Origin: Xenopus tropicalis
Lineage: Eukaryota > Chordata > Amphibia > Anura > Pipidae
Reading direction: 5' to 3'
Assembly (NCBI RefSeq): GCF_000004195.4
Contig: NC_030679.2
Location: forward strand, 30,121,712-30,185,711
Length of the DNA stretch: 64,000 bases
A program made the translations under genes and the position numbers. Below the pieces are notes generated by a model, which was given only the letters and a program-made list of their open reading frames with translations, made no database searches and was not told where the DNA came from. Below, piece after piece: positions 20,095 through 31,911 of the stretch; position 1 is the first letter of the stretch, and each line of letters begins with the position of its first letter.

Positions 20095-22399
20095 TAACCA
20101 AATACCACCCATTTATATTTGTGATACCCAACAACATAAATTATGTAGACATTTTTGCCATTTGTTTTCATATTTGTCTTCTAGTGTTTGCTGCACATTC
20201 AGGTCCTTCAGACCGATTGGGCAGCTTATCTGCCCATGTATGGGGCTCACTGACAGGCCTCCCTGACCAATATCTGGCCACAAATCAGCCAGGTATCAAT
20301 TCTGCAGGCTTAATTTTTCTGTTGGCTTGAGGACCGCATCAACAAATGAGCAAATCTTACATGTATGGATAATAACACCTAGGGCTATTTAACTGCCACT
20401 ACTATCCTTTTAAATTGTTTTAAAACAGTAGCAGTCAAAACACCCCTATTTACCTATTGCTGTTCATGATAGTAATGACTGCAGAGAGCCCCGTCTTACA
20501 CACATAGAGCAGTGACTGGCAAACCTATGAGCAGTGGCATAACTAGATACTGGACCCCACAACAAATTCAATTTAGGTTCCCAATACATTGGTAAGTTGA
20601 CCTATTCTATCAAGATATATTGATAATGCTCACTGACCTTACTGGTTCCTCTACACTGCTGCCCCCCCCCCCCTGCATCTGAGCAGCTTGAACATTTTTG
20701 CTTGGCCCACTTCTTAGTATAGAACACTCAAACAATCCTACCAGAGAGTATTGTCAGGACTATTTAATAACATTATTTAAAGTTTGCCTTGGACAAGTAA
20801 CTCATACTAACCTATCAGTAGTTAGTGTTTGTTGTTCCAATATGGCTAGAATAATGAAAGCAAGTATCTGATTGGTTCCTATGGGAAAGGAGCCATAGCA
20901 AATGCTTTCTGTGCTATTCAGTAAGTCTGAATGAGTCATATTTTATCTCACAGAGATTCCACTAGGGCCAAGATGCAAGTACTCTATCTCTGTACAAATT
21001 TTAAATCAATGTTTCGCAGAAAACATATTCCATTTCTTTTTCTGGGTCAGTAAACATTCAGTGTAACAGATCTGTAAATTGCTGATGTATGCCAGCAACC
21101 AATTTTGCTTATTAAGGTGTTTTGGTCACTGATTTCATCCAGCACTTAGGAAAATGTAGATAATTGAACTGCATGGCACAGGCTTTATATGCAACAATTA
21201 ACAGAAATGGCTTCCAGGCTCTGGGCAGAAGAAAACGCCACCTTCGGGTTGGCTCTTTTACTTAATGTGAGCAGGTTGCCATGTTTACTAAATGTCAACA
21301 TGTTTATATGTCTTATTTCTTAGAGGATCTTATAAAACCTGTTTTTATATGGGTCACAACAGCTTATCAGTAAGTTCAATAGGATCAATAAGTGTTTCAT
21401 TATAGTAACTATGGCACTATCACGCAGATCTTTAAAAGTTGTTCATATGTTGTGCTTTTATTTTTTGATTTGTGGCTCGTCTCCTGCCTGAATCGCCCCA
21501 GGTACTGTATACCTGCTTAATCCAATATATACCAACATCTTTGCCTAGGCCACAAAATACAACTAGAAGCAGCTAATAAAGGGCCTCTGGGTAAATAAGC
21601 CTGAAAGGTAGTGAGGGCGGGGCATGACTTGGAATGAACAGGCAGGTGGTAGTGAAGGAAGGATAAGGTTTAGTTTGGGCCAGATAGGGGTATCGGGGGG
21701 GGGTGGATACCAATGGTAATGACTGTGTGCAGGTCCTAGTATGGTCTTTTTGACTGGCCGTTGAGGATCCTCATTTTTGATAAAGTGTATATATGTTATA
21801 TAGTTATGTTACAGTTTATGTTGGAAACGCCTAAGTACAATGTGTTATGAATAGAATATGGTTATGTTATAAATGTGATGTATTGTGTGAGTTTTGGGGT
21901 GGGTCTTACATAGGGCATGAGGGTTGACTTTATGCAAGTCATGTTGTTTATATGCATTTTAGCAGGATTTACCATTCCTAGCTGTAGAAGGGACTGAAGG
22001 AAGCACATGGTTTGTACAGCAGTGGATATAGTTCTTCCTTTACCCTTGAATTTCTATTATTGGTCCATGGCACTTAAAGTTGTATTGTAAGCTCTTTCCA
22101 ACTAAATGTTACTGAAACATTTTTTCCAAAAGTGTGGAATGAGCCAAGCTGATCTATAAATGGATGTTTGGCTAGTAAATAATGCAACCAATAAAGGGCT
22201 TGTTAGTTACTTGCCATCTGCTGTACCTTGCTATGCCACACATCCTATTTATTTTATCTCTTCACCTAAGCATAACCATCGTACAAGTTCCCTCTTCTGA
22301 TGACAGCCATAGTGCCAACTGTGTTTAAAAATCCCAATTAACTAAACTTTTTGGCACTTTCCAGACATTTATAACAGACTTTGCTGTTCCAAAGACAAT
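20095..22399. other. Non-coding stretch, minor repeat traces
   Basis: CAGTGGCATAACTAGATAC at 20524 is the start of a dispersed repeat also seen at 36305, but its right end is not found. There is a run of 12 C at 20662-20673 and of 9 G near 21695. Otherwise nothing recognised. Confidence 0.4.
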
Positions 22400-22930
22400 A
22401 AAAAATGAGAAGTTTAAAGAGAGCTTTAATTGTATACTTTATATGAATGTTATTTCATTTAAATGGACAAGGAAACATTGGTGCAGTAAGTTATAGATTC
22501 TTTTTTTTTTCCCCCTCTGAAATGTTCTCTTATCTCACCATAAAGATTTAATTTTTTTTCGAGTTAAAATGTAATTTATTTCAGGCGATAGAAATGTAAA
22601 TACAGATCGCTTCTCGCTAACTTGAAGGCGGAATTCAAAGGAGATCCGTACATTTACCAATTCCATCTCATCAAGTACATTGATTTATATTTGGGATTCA
22701 CCCCAGTTTATTATTTCATTCTTTTTCACTCCGGCATCTCCGGTGCTGCCATTAAAGTCCAATTTAACTCAAATTAAAAATAAACCTCCAACTAGTATCT
22801 CCTTTCTTGACAACATAATTAGATTGGAAATAATAACTATTCTTTTTAAGGGCAATTTATCAGAATCTCTTTTTATTTGATTTCTTTTTTAACTCGTCAA
22901 AGTGAAAACAACGCGGCAGTGGGCTTAGCA
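22400..22930. other. Repeat-free block, candidate conserved non-coding element
   Basis: No transposon signatures. There are long AT-core motifs such as TAATTAGATTGGAAATAATA, ATTTAACTCAAATTAAA and GTAATTTATTTCAGGCGATA between 22540 and 22880. A 66-codon ORF at 22680 lacks any motif. Regulatory function is a guess from appearance. Confidence 0.3.
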
Positions 22931-24200
22931 GGCTGCACTGACTCATGGAACAGATGTCCTCACTAAAAAAAACAACTTTAGCATCTTGGTTCTAAAATAA
23001 CACTCACAGTCACGTGTACTTTAGATATAAAGGCAGATATGTGCATGTTTCTTTTAATCAGATTTATCTCTGCTTCAGCTGAAATGATTCACGTTGCAGT
23101 TTTCTATAAAGTCTAACAGCATCTTCCCATGCACCTATAGTGCTGCCATTTGAAGTAAGATGCTGTAGGTACCAGGGTTTAATTATACCTTCCGGCACCT
23201 ACGTTCATGATCGGAAGATGACAATTTAGGTTATGCTCTGAAGTGATGTTACCACCAACTAGAAGTGCTGTCATTGCAAACTAGAGGTGACATCTTCAGT
23301 AGGTTGGTAAGGTGGAAAAAAAAAAAACCAAAAAAGGAATAAAAGAGTAAAATGGACTCATATTGAGACCTGATGACCCACACCCATACCCAAATCTATA
23401 AGCAAAATACATACCTTTTTGTGGGTAACCCGCACGTATCCTGTCTGATGGAGGAGTCTACCCCAGGTATACCCTGAAATGCCTCAATCCAGTCCACTTT
23501 TGGGTAAGTGCTCTAATGTTGTGATGGTGTCCTGCACAGTGAATTTAAAGATTTGGGTGGTGGTGCGGGTGTTCTCTGGATACCTGGCATCATGGTATCA
23601 CTGTAATCAGGTACCATTTCACAAGTACTCCATTTTTGAGTAAGCCATGTACCTTTTTGCATCCATTTTTCCTAAATAGGTACCATTGACATATACAGTG
23701 TCAAGAACTCCCAAATAGTTGAATTCCAAACCTGTAACATGGATAGTTACACTGCAATGCAGACAGGGTGGAAAGTAAGTGCAATTATCAGTAAGAACAA
23801 TGGAACATGTACAATAAAGAGATTAACTGATCCAACCATAGTAGAAACACTAACACAATATGAGATACAAAAATGTATACACCCAAATATCAAAAGAATT
23901 TTTGAGTTTCCAGAGTCTCCCCTCATTGGTGCTTCACTATGGTGCTGCTGCTTTATAGTGTCCACAGCAAACTAGAATACTCCTACACATTCTGCAGTCA
24001 ACCTCCAAGGGGACCAATGTATTTTGATATTTAAGTTGGCATCTAAAGAAGTATAACCTTTGGTTCTGGCAAGTTAAACGTTATCTTCTTTGGCACTTGA
24101 AGAGATATAAATAACAGATATGAAATAAATGGTGGAACTTCTTTAAAACATAAATATAAAGCCCTAGCACATTTTTTATATAGGTTATGCTGCTTGTCAG
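22931..24200. other. Non-coding stretch, nothing firm
   Basis: A poly-A run at 23318-23328 and a segment with alternating GACCCACACCCATACCC / GGGTAACCCGCAC near 23380-23440, perhaps an old repeat end. No gene is supported. Confidence 0.35.
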
Positions 24201-24204
24201 CGTA

Positions 24205-24265
24205 CCTGTGAGGAGCCTGAATTCAAATCCTGGATTCAAACCCATGCTCTGTGCATTTTAGATTA
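24205..24265 (+). repeat. Possible SINE relic
   Basis: GAATTCAAATCCTGG resembles a degenerate tRNA-type B box, followed by ATTCAAACCCATGCTCTGTG. It is too short to classify. Confidence 0.25.
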
Positions 24266-24517
24266 AGGTCTGGTACCTTTTAGTTTTGTAGGGCATAAGA
24301 GACAAATACCTACTAACTATACTATACACTTGAATGACCAGCTTGCAGTGATATGCAGTCTTTTAGGCCAAAAGTCTTACTAAATAAGCAATATGGCCCT
24401 CTAGACTTCCAGGTAAGCAGGTTGGCTTTAGTCCACACAAGTTTGATTGCTCTGAATGATTCCATGGCAACTGCACATGGCATGGTCATTTTGAAAGGAC
24501 TAAATGGGCCAAGTACA

Positions 24518-24949
24518 CTATAAAATATGTGGCCAGATGGGGCAAACTCCCATTACAATGAAATAGCTGTCACTATGAAATAGCAGCCCCAGTGTAGGGG
24601 TTGTGTCACTTCCACAGTGTGGGTTCACAACAGCTTTGGTTTCCTTTTCACTGGGCTCAAGTCCATTCCATCTATTATCATAGACCGCTCTGGATCTAAC
24701 ACCAGGTCCAGCAACAGTAGGCGCAGTTGTGCACCATTCATCAAAGGAGACAGGATGGATGCACTGGCAGCCATGTGCAACTGCAGGAGCATATTCTGAC
24801 ACATGTACCTTATTGCATCAATATACTCTCTTCATTGTGCACACATTCATAAATGACCCCTCATTTCTCCTTACCCTGCCAGACAATAGGATGTTATTGT
24901 TTTATTTCATTATTCCAGAGTGTAGTCATGGCCCGTAAAGCTTGCAAAC
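24518..24949. other. Non-coding stretch, nothing recognised
   Basis: Opposed ORFs of 60-94 codons overlap here on both strands, which argues for chance. No splice or promoter context. Confidence 0.35.
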
Positions 24950-25078
24950 TAATTTTAATTAACTAAGGCATTCAAAGGTAAAGGGACTTTCTCAAAGTCA
25001 CAGGGAACCAACACTATGAAGGGAACACGGGCTTCCCCTTACCACAGCCCAGTGCCTTATCCCCTGCAGGAAAATGCT
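24950..25078 (+). repeat. Possible MIR/CORE-type SINE relic
   Basis: The order GGGACTTTCTCAAAGTCACA, GGGAACACGGGCTTCCCC and CAGTGCCTTATCCCCTGCAG is reminiscent of MIR-like SINE bodies. Identity is weak and no poly-A or target duplication is visible. Confidence 0.35.
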
Positions 25079-25203
25079 ATATTTAATACTCCCATCTTGA
25101 GCCCCAGTAAGGTTTTTAAATGTTCACACACATATCGATGAATGTTCCACCAGCATCTTTAAAATACAGGCTTCTTGCATTTCAGTGTTTTGGTTCTTTA
25201 CAG

Positions 25204-25322
25204 AATTATGAAACCCGAGAAGCAATTGTTAAGGTCAGCACAAGCATAAAGCATGCGTCCGGAACCAGGATATATGTACAGAAAGAAAATATCAGATTAG
25301 CTAGAAGCACGGCTATTCACAG
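25204..25322 (+). CDS. Possible internal exon, unidentified
   Basis: A pyrimidine-rich acceptor (TTTTGGTTCTTTACAG, ending 25203) precedes 119 bases that are open in only one frame, followed by a good donor, CAG/GTGAGTG at 25323. The frame starting at 25204 reads NYETREAIVKVSTSIKHASG and continues to the donor without a stop. I do not recognise the peptide. No neighbouring exon is evident, and a chance acceptor-ORF-donor pattern of this length is common in 64 kb. Treat as a hypothesis only. Confidence 0.15.
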
Positions 25323-25837
25323 GTGAGTGCAGCTGGGCTCTGTGCTTAATTTCGTCTGTAAGGAAAATATTTGAACGGACAAATGCGAAATCTGTTTGAG
25401 TGACAAAACCTGTATAACCAGCCACGGGAACCTGGCTATGTGAAACAAAGGGGTAGTGCGTCTGAAGTTCTAACTTTGAAAGCAAATCTCCTGTTTTAAA
25501 AACTTGTTCAACAACATGTATGGCAATATGTTTACTAAAATAAAAAATGAATAATAATATATTTGCCAGTTATTATTTTAGTATTATAGCAACTCTTTTC
25601 CCTATTGGGGAGATCAGGGAGCCTTTTTTTCTGGCGCTTACTGGGGGTTTAAACTCTTTGGGTTGCCTAAAAAGGAGCAAATAAGCCTTTGGTACAAGAG
25701 ATGTTAAATTGAAATTATCATCAGAAATTGTTCTTAAGATGATAACAATGGTACTCACAGAACTTTCACCAGCAAGAAACCTACAATATGGGGAATTCCA
25801 GCCATTAAACTAAACAAACACCCTGTATGCTATTGCC
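25323..25837. other. Non-coding stretch, nothing recognised
   Basis: AT-rich sequence between the possible exon and the nested TTAA elements. Confidence 0.35.
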
Positions 25838-26612
25838 TAGACGGGTGGCTATCACCCTAAGAAATACTTCCACATTCTTTACTATTGTGTATGTAAAGCA
25901 AAATAAACTTCACTATATAAATAATATAAATCCTTTCTCCTTCAGTCTTGCAATGACATCCCGGCAAGCATGCAGGCACCATTTTGTGGACACTGTTATT
26001 AAAGTGATACTGACACGAAAAAACTACTTTTCAAAATATTAATGTACATTTAAAGTTACCTATAGGTCATTTTGATCATTTTTTTCTGATAGGCATGCTT
26101 TTGTAAGTAATTGTTACTTAAAGTTCCTAAACCTGACTGTTTTGCCAACCTGACTGTCCCTTCCCAACCTGTCAGTTATAGCTTCTAATGCTAACAGATT
26201 ACTGCTGCACAAACATGGATGCCCCCTCATAGAGGAGCAATAGGGATCAGTTAGGTAATGTTAAAGCATTGGACAAATACTTTTATGGCAAAATTCTAGA
26301 GCTCATGCAAAGACAGTGTAATGATAAATGTAAACAGTTTAATTTTAGGTGTCAGTATCTCTTTAAGGCAAGCTTCACCCCAAAATCTTGGTATGCTCCC
26401 AAAAGGGGAACCTGATGCCCATGCACTGGCTACACAATTAGATGGTGAGGAAGGAGTGGAGGAGTGCGTGCTGAAAGCAAAGTGAAAGTAATTGTCTGCC
26501 CCACCTCTATGCCTAAGGCATAAAGGTGGGGTAGGCAGTATATGATTGACAGCTGGGATTTTTAAATGCCTTTATAATGGATATGGGTGTGTTAATAATG
26601 TCCTTTTTAGGT
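25838..26612 (+). mobile_element. T2-type MITE, split and 3'-truncated
   Basis: Matches 48060-48572: ATCACCCTAAGAAATA, TCCTTCAGTCTTG, GCACCATTTTGTGGACACTG, then after the insertion CAAAATCTTGG, CATGCACTGGCTACACAATT, AATTGTCTGCCCCACCTCTA and GATTGACAGCTGGGATTTTT. The left TTAA end is decayed, and the last roughly 70 bp are absent. A second TTAA element sits at 25999-26366. Confidence 0.8.
25999..26366. mobile_element. TTAA-target MITE TTAAAGTGATACTGACAC, nested
   Basis: The left end TTAAAGTGATACTGACAC is matched in reverse complement by GTGTCAGTATCTCTTTAA at the right end (26349-26366). TTAA at both ends is the target duplication typical of Kolobok T2 and piggyBac-type elements. Compared with the uninterrupted sequence at 48216-48245, it is inserted between CACTGTTA and GGCAAGCTT. 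Confidence 0.85.
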
Positions 26613-27019
26613 GGTCTAGCCTGAATGCTCCATAATTATTTTTGACATAGATTTGTTATTGGTGACAATATTTTTTTCTAGTAGGACTTCCTGTTGGGGT
26701 ACTGCCAGATCCTACCAGATGTAGGCACAGTAGCAAAAATATGCCAGGCATGTGACCTCTCTGTTTTCTTAGGAAGAAGAGATTAGGTTGCCTAGTCCTG
26801 TAGTCCTCATCACCTGAAGAGGGTAAACCTGTAAGCAAGAGACAGCCCCAAAGATGTCTACCAACAGTATTAAGGTGGATAAGAAGAGTTAAGCAATCGT
26901 CAACAATGCTGCCTTGCATTGAGTTATATATGTGAGAGGTTCTGTAATGCTAAACCCCTGCACTGGGATAAAATAAGCTAGCCTGCGGAATCACCTGCTT
27001 GGCTGCTCACATTCAGAAG
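26613..27019. other. Non-coding stretch, nothing recognised
   Basis: Mixed sequence without recognisable repeats or genes. Confidence 0.35.
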
Positions 27020-27439
27020 GATCAGGCCTCAATAAAATACATCTAAAATAGCCACCTGGCCACAGCTGATTCTGCCTATATTTTTATAAATATGGAATAA
27101 TCCTAAAACCCATCTATTTGCATGCTTGTCCTTTAAAAACAACCTCTTTGCATGTTTCAGAAAACATTTATGATTCTGGTTACCATGGTAACCTTTTAAA
27201 AATCTTAAATTTACAAAAGCTTGAAGCTCTTCTTTCATGTGATAAGTTCTTTCCTAGGTGTATTTATAAAATGGTATATAATTTTACTGTATTCAGAGCA
27301 TACCAGTCTGTGTATAGCCACAAATTAAATGAATTAAAACTTGTAGCCAGTATATTTTGGATCATTTATTCTCTATATTTGAAATCAGCTGGAGTCATTC
27401 TAACCACAGGGCCGAGTTCTTTTCTAGAATGAGCAAAAG
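27020..27439. other. Repeat-free block with a perfect X-box
   Basis: No transposon signatures. It contains two TTTGCATG-type octamer-like sites (27117-27125, 27147-27154) about 25-60 bp upstream of the RFX-type palindrome at 27178-27193. The combination suggests a cis-regulatory element. Function is inferred. Confidence 0.35.
27178..27193. promoter_or_regulatory. Perfect RFX-type X-box
   Basis: GGTTACCATGGTAACC is a perfect 16-bp palindrome and fits the X-box consensus GTNRCC-spacer-RGYAAC with a 2-bp spacer. RFX-family dimers bind such sites. Occupancy and target gene are unknown. Confidence 0.6.
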
Positions 27440-27779
27440 TTGAAAAGCTCTCTCCCGTAAAAAAAACATAGCTATTATCATTTTCAAAGACAGATGGGGA
27501 TCCCTGCAGTCTCTATCTGTAGATCATAATCAGGGCCATTGGCCTTGTATGACTATAATATGCATACATCTGATTTGCCAAAAATCTAAACAAAATGTCA
27601 TGCCCCAGGAGGCGGACATTACTACCCACATTGCTAAGGCACTAACTAAACTAAACATGTCCGTAGTGTGACTGTACCTAGTACTAGGAAATGCACATGC
27701 TCGGGGAAAGTTTCATATTCTCTCTGTATAGATCATGACCAAACATAACAGGAGACTAGCACATGTGGGACGTTTCCTA
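27440..27779. other. Non-coding stretch, nothing recognised
   Basis: No feature seen. Confidence 0.35.
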
Positions 27780-28231
27780 TTAAAGGAAAACTATACCCCC
27801 AGAATGAATACTTAACCAACTGATGGTTTATATCATATTAAATGACATATTAAAGAGTCTTACCAAACTGGAATATATATATTGCCCTTTTACATCTTTT
27901 CCCTTGATCTGCCATTTAGTGATGGGCTGTGTGCTCCCTCAGAGATCACCTGACAGGAAATAATGCAGCTCTGTACCAGGAAGACATGTGGGAGTAAAAG
28001 GCAGAACTGTCCATTTATTGGCTCAAGTGACCTAACATGTTTGTGTGCCCTTAGTTTGTTTGTGTGCACCGTGAATCATACGATCCCAGGAGGCGGCTCT
28101 TAATTTTTAAAATTTTCTATTTTGGATTACCCAGTGGCACATACAAAAAAGTATATTTTTATGAAAATGGTTTATTTAAATGAATATATTTTTATGGAGA
28201 CTTACATTTTTTTCTAACTTCTGTAATGTTA
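27780..28231 (+). mobile_element. TTAAAGGAAAACTATACCCC T2 MITE, 3' end lost
   Basis: It starts TTAAAGGAAAACTATACCCC, followed by GATGGGCTGTGTGCTCCCTC, GAGATCACCTGACAGGAA and TTACCCAGTGGCACATAC. The matching copy at 38561-38943 keeps its right end. Here the sequence runs into the LINE tail before the right inverted repeat. Confidence 0.85.
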
Positions 28232-28760
28232 TACATAGTAACAAAGTCACATAGTAAGTTAGGTTGAAAAAAGACATACGCCCATCACGTTCAACCTTAA
28301 TGACTATAAATAACCTGTTAAAAACACATCTAAAGCTTCTCTAATTTGCCGCAAAGGGGAAAAAATCCCTTCCTGACTCCAAGATGGCCAGTCGGACCAG
28401 TCCCTGGATCAACTAAGAGCTATCCCCCATAACCCTGTATTCCCTCACTTGCTAAAAAGCCATCCAGCCCCTTCTTAAAGTTATATAATGTATCAGCCAG
28501 TACTACTGGTTCAGGTAGGGAATTCCACAACTTCACAGCTCTCACAGTAAAAAACCCTTTCTGCATTTTTAAACGGAACCTTCTTTCTTTCAATCGGCGT
28601 GGGTGCCCTTGTGTCAATTGGAAGGACCAACTGGTAAATAAAGCATTAGCTAAATTATTATATGATCCCCTTATGTAATAAAACAGAGTTATCATATCAC
28701 CCCTTAAGAACCTCTTCTAAAAACCCTAAGTTGGCTAACTTTTTTTGCTTATTGCATCTG
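28232..28760 (-). pseudogene. CR1-like LINE 3' end (ORF2 C-terminus and tail)
   Basis: Minus-strand frame 28695-28420 reads RLKERRFRLKMQKGFFTVRA and then VKLWNSLPEPVV and KGLDGFLASEGIQG. This is the typical C-terminus of CR1-like ORF2. The 3' tail follows through GGTTGAACGTGATGGGCG and TCAACCTAACTTACTATGTG (minus sense) to about 28232. The frame is open for 91 codons, so this copy is younger than the one at 9835-11030. Everything upstream of the C-terminus is missing. Confidence 0.85.
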
Positions 28761-28917
28761 ATATTATTCCACAGGGGCAGACACAACAGATGGCATCTTT
28801 TATGAAAATGTTTGCATTGTCCTTGGTATTGTTATCATTCCAAGTCAATAGGTTATAGAGAGGCATTGGGAAATATCATAAAGAAAATACTTAGAATAAA
28901 AGGTACTCAAAATATTT
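28761..28917. other. Short unassigned stretch
   Basis: No feature seen between the LINE tail and the next repeat. Confidence 0.3.
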
Positions 28918-29025
28918 AGCACCACATTAATAAGGCCCACATGATCCACAGCACTTTGCAGAAATTATACATGGACATCAGTCCCTCTCCCAGTGGAGCT
29001 TACAATCTAAGGTCTCTATTACATA
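28918..29025 (+). repeat. Relative of the GCGCC / GCTTACAATCTA dispersed repeat
   Basis: ACAGCACTTTGCAGAAATTA and CCAGTGGAGCTTACAATCTA share the layout of 13926-14100. Confidence 0.55.
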
Positions 29026-30236
29026 AAGGCCATTTAGTCCTCTTCAAGATGGGCATATCACTCGTTCCATGACCTTGCGGATCTTTCAGTGACTGGCTAG
29101 CTTAAGGCTATACTGACTGGCATCCACCCATGCTATGAACTTTGGCACAAAGCTGTACACAGGAGTGTGTAAAAGGGACCAATAGGCCCAGGCATGCCAA
29201 AAATATTATTTGCTGTCCCTTTTCCTAAAACAAGTTGACTAAACATTTACTGAAATAACCCAAGCATTGCAAACTGTTATTGGTAAGAGATAGGATCACC
29301 CCATAAATGTTCTCATGGTGTTATTGCCTATAAGGTTAGTCCACACCTCTGGATATTCTTATGTGATTATAGAACTCTAGATCACCTTGCACCCTGGAAA
29401 ACATGTTTTAAAAAAAGATTGCCTCTGAATCTGACTTTCTTACTAGAGAAGAATACAGCTATACAGTAGATGCTTAACATAACAGTCCCATTACATAATG
29501 TGCTTTTCTAGGTGTTGTTTCTTAGCTTTTCTTCAGTCTTCAGTGCCAGATTTGTTTATTCACATACTAGAATAACAAGGTTCCAAGGTTCACTTCCCTA
29601 ACCCGATTCAGACAAGTTTAAACAAAACCAGTTTGCAACAAAAAGCAGCCTGGCCGTCCAGCATTTTCTGTATCATCTGAAACTGATGTTTTGATCTAAC
29701 AAAGGCACCTGTCATCAGCAAAGACATACACTTTGTTTTTAAATTTCTTATTCCTTCTCAGAGAGAAAGGTTTGGGGCTGTTAGGATCTGTTTTCACCAG
29801 ACAGGCAAAAAAACTGGACTTCTCATTTATCATGCACCTGTATAGACAGCTTTGTGTAGGGTTAAGCTGCTTTCAACTGTCTTATACGGGTTCATTATTT
29901 GGCTCTACTAAATCCCAAACTTCACACTGTTCCCAACAAAAAACCTTGAAAATAAACCAGCAGTCAGTGGCAGACTGATATACATTGAAAATAACATGTT
30001 TATTAAAAGAGGGGTATTTATTAAAGTTAGAATTGTAATGGTTTTAGTATGCTTCTCTTTCTTTTCATTCAGTAAAGCTTGGTTCTATTTCCATGGTCAA
30101 TGAGTGCACACTTCATGTACAGTATGTAGGAGTGGCCTTTTTCCAGTTCTAATAATGGCATTCACTGGACATCACATGCTTAGATGCAACCTGTGACGGA
30201 AACACTGGTATTAGCGACAGTTGGTGTTCATTCCAG
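29026..30236. other. Non-coding stretch, nothing recognised
   Basis: AT-rich, no repeat ends or credible ORFs. The 81-codon ORF at 29733 has no motif. Confidence 0.35.
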
Positions 30237-30374
30237 GGCTCATTTGTGTCCACTGGGCACCGGAATGAAACTAATCAGATCTCGCTGAACTGGTGCATTG
30301 GATCCTAGATTTATGAATAGTGTGAACCCGCTCATAGTTTTGCTTCCATTTAAGTACTTGTGTTTGTAAATAAG
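30237..30374 (+). repeat. Copy 1 of a second local dispersed repeat
   Basis: Shares GGCTCATTTGTGTCCACTGG, GGTGCATTGGAT, AGTTTTGCTTCCATTTAAGT and CTTGTGTTTGTAAATAA with 32298-32466, same order and orientation. Unclassified. Confidence 0.75.
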
Positions 30375-31715
30375 CCCCAGTGAGTAGCCCACAAACCAGC
30401 CACAAATGTAGCATACAGCCCAGCTTCTTTGCAAACAGGCACATAAATATCAATCCAACCTGCAGTAATAAACTATTTTGTCCCATTCCTTCTCCTGCCA
30501 GTGCCAATGGTGCCAGCATAAATCCACGCTGGATCACAAACTAGATTTTGTATATGAATTGTTCTTTTTCCCTGGAGAGCTAAGCCAACGAGGAACACAA
30601 TAAAGGACATACTGTATATCTGGGTGATGTGAAGTTATCTTCTAATATCTTGGGACCTTATTTTTAGCAAGCAGTGGGTATCTTAAAATCCCAGGATAAT
30701 TGCCAAATGCTTGATGCTATTGAGTTGACAAGCAGATCAAAGTTGCTCAGAATGATTGTACTGACAGGACATCTGCTGAATCTGCTGACTTCTGATCATG
30801 GATATACTGTTCATTTTTCAGCCTCCCTGACACTGTTGTCATATATCTGCTCACAGATCAAGCAGTGTTTGTTTAAACCTCTCAGAAGAAGAGTTTGAAT
30901 ATTGAAAAATCCTTTACAGGTCAAGCCAACACCTTTAGATTTATGGAACTTGAATTATAGCCAAATTTCATACGGGTCCTATCTGATAAAGTCTTTCATA
31001 ACGCCTACATACTGACAGTTTGCTGTAGCATTACTTTTAGTACACGTATATGCGCATGCTGAAATAATTTATGGTCTGCAAATTTATGTCTTTTAATATA
31101 TATAATGAGTAAGCATTAGAGGGTAGGGTGATTTCCTGATTCAGCTCTACCTGAGTGCTTTCATATTTCGGATTTTTCAGACAGAGGGAACACTTCATAG
31201 AGGCAATGCTGGGACTTTCCAAGCCCATGGCAACTACTTGCCCGCCACTCCCCTTTCTCTCAACCCCACCATTGACTGATTTATGGGATGAAAAGGCTGC
31301 AGAACACTTATTATAAGTGAAGTTTTGGTGTAAAACATACAATAATCAATAAATGGCATGTCATAATTATAGCACATCATAACATGAATGTATAACAAAC
31401 AATTCTTGAGCAACCGTGTATTGTAGCATCCATATAACAGCACAACACAGCTAGCACTGCCAGCTGCCATACTAGCCTGGAACCCACCTCCTCCCCAACC
31501 AAATTCACTTCCTGAGGCACTTACCCCTAAGGTGCCAGGCCTTCCGGCCACCCATTAACTGTGCCACTCCCCTCCTAACATATCCATTGCTTCCCAGACT
31601 CAACCACCCCACCACAACTGCCACAACAATACCACCTACATAGAAGGAGGGAGGATGGACATTTTACTGCTGACACCAAGTGGTTCTTTGACCTGCAAAC
31701 ACCTTTATTGTGTAG
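30375..31715. other. Non-coding stretch, nothing recognised
   Basis: Two overlapping minus ORFs of 101 and 105 codons at 31037-31551 lack motifs and have no promoter or splice context. Confidence 0.35.
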
Positions 31716-31795
31716 ATCACAACATGTTTCAGGATTATGTCCCTTTATCAAGTGAAGTTCACTTGAAAAAGGGGGGTAATCCCAAAACATGTTGC
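31716..31795. repeat. Foldback with CAACATGTTT ends
   Basis: ACAACATGTTTCAGGATTAT, TCCCTTTATCAAGTGAA and then TTCACTTGAAAAAGGGGGG, CCCAAAACATGTTG form a nearly continuous palindrome. Its half-site follows the same TGATRAAG-stem-GAAAC layout as the foldback at 4082-4200. Confidence 0.65.
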
Positions 31796-31911
31796 CAGCA
31801 TGGTATCAGCAATTTTCATCTTTTTTTGATTTGGAGTCGATGCACTCTGTACAAAGAAAACTGTGACCAATTTAAAGACCAGGTACAAGTCTCATGCTTT
31901 CGCTATTTGTA

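Noticed and set aside
24210..24240. tRNA gene
   Set aside because: Only a weak B-box-like ATTCAAATCC is present. No A box or cloverleaf can be drawn.
31037..31551. Two overlapping minus ORFs of 101 and 105 codons
   Set aside because: They lie in different frames with no motif, and low-complexity glycine runs arise from composition.
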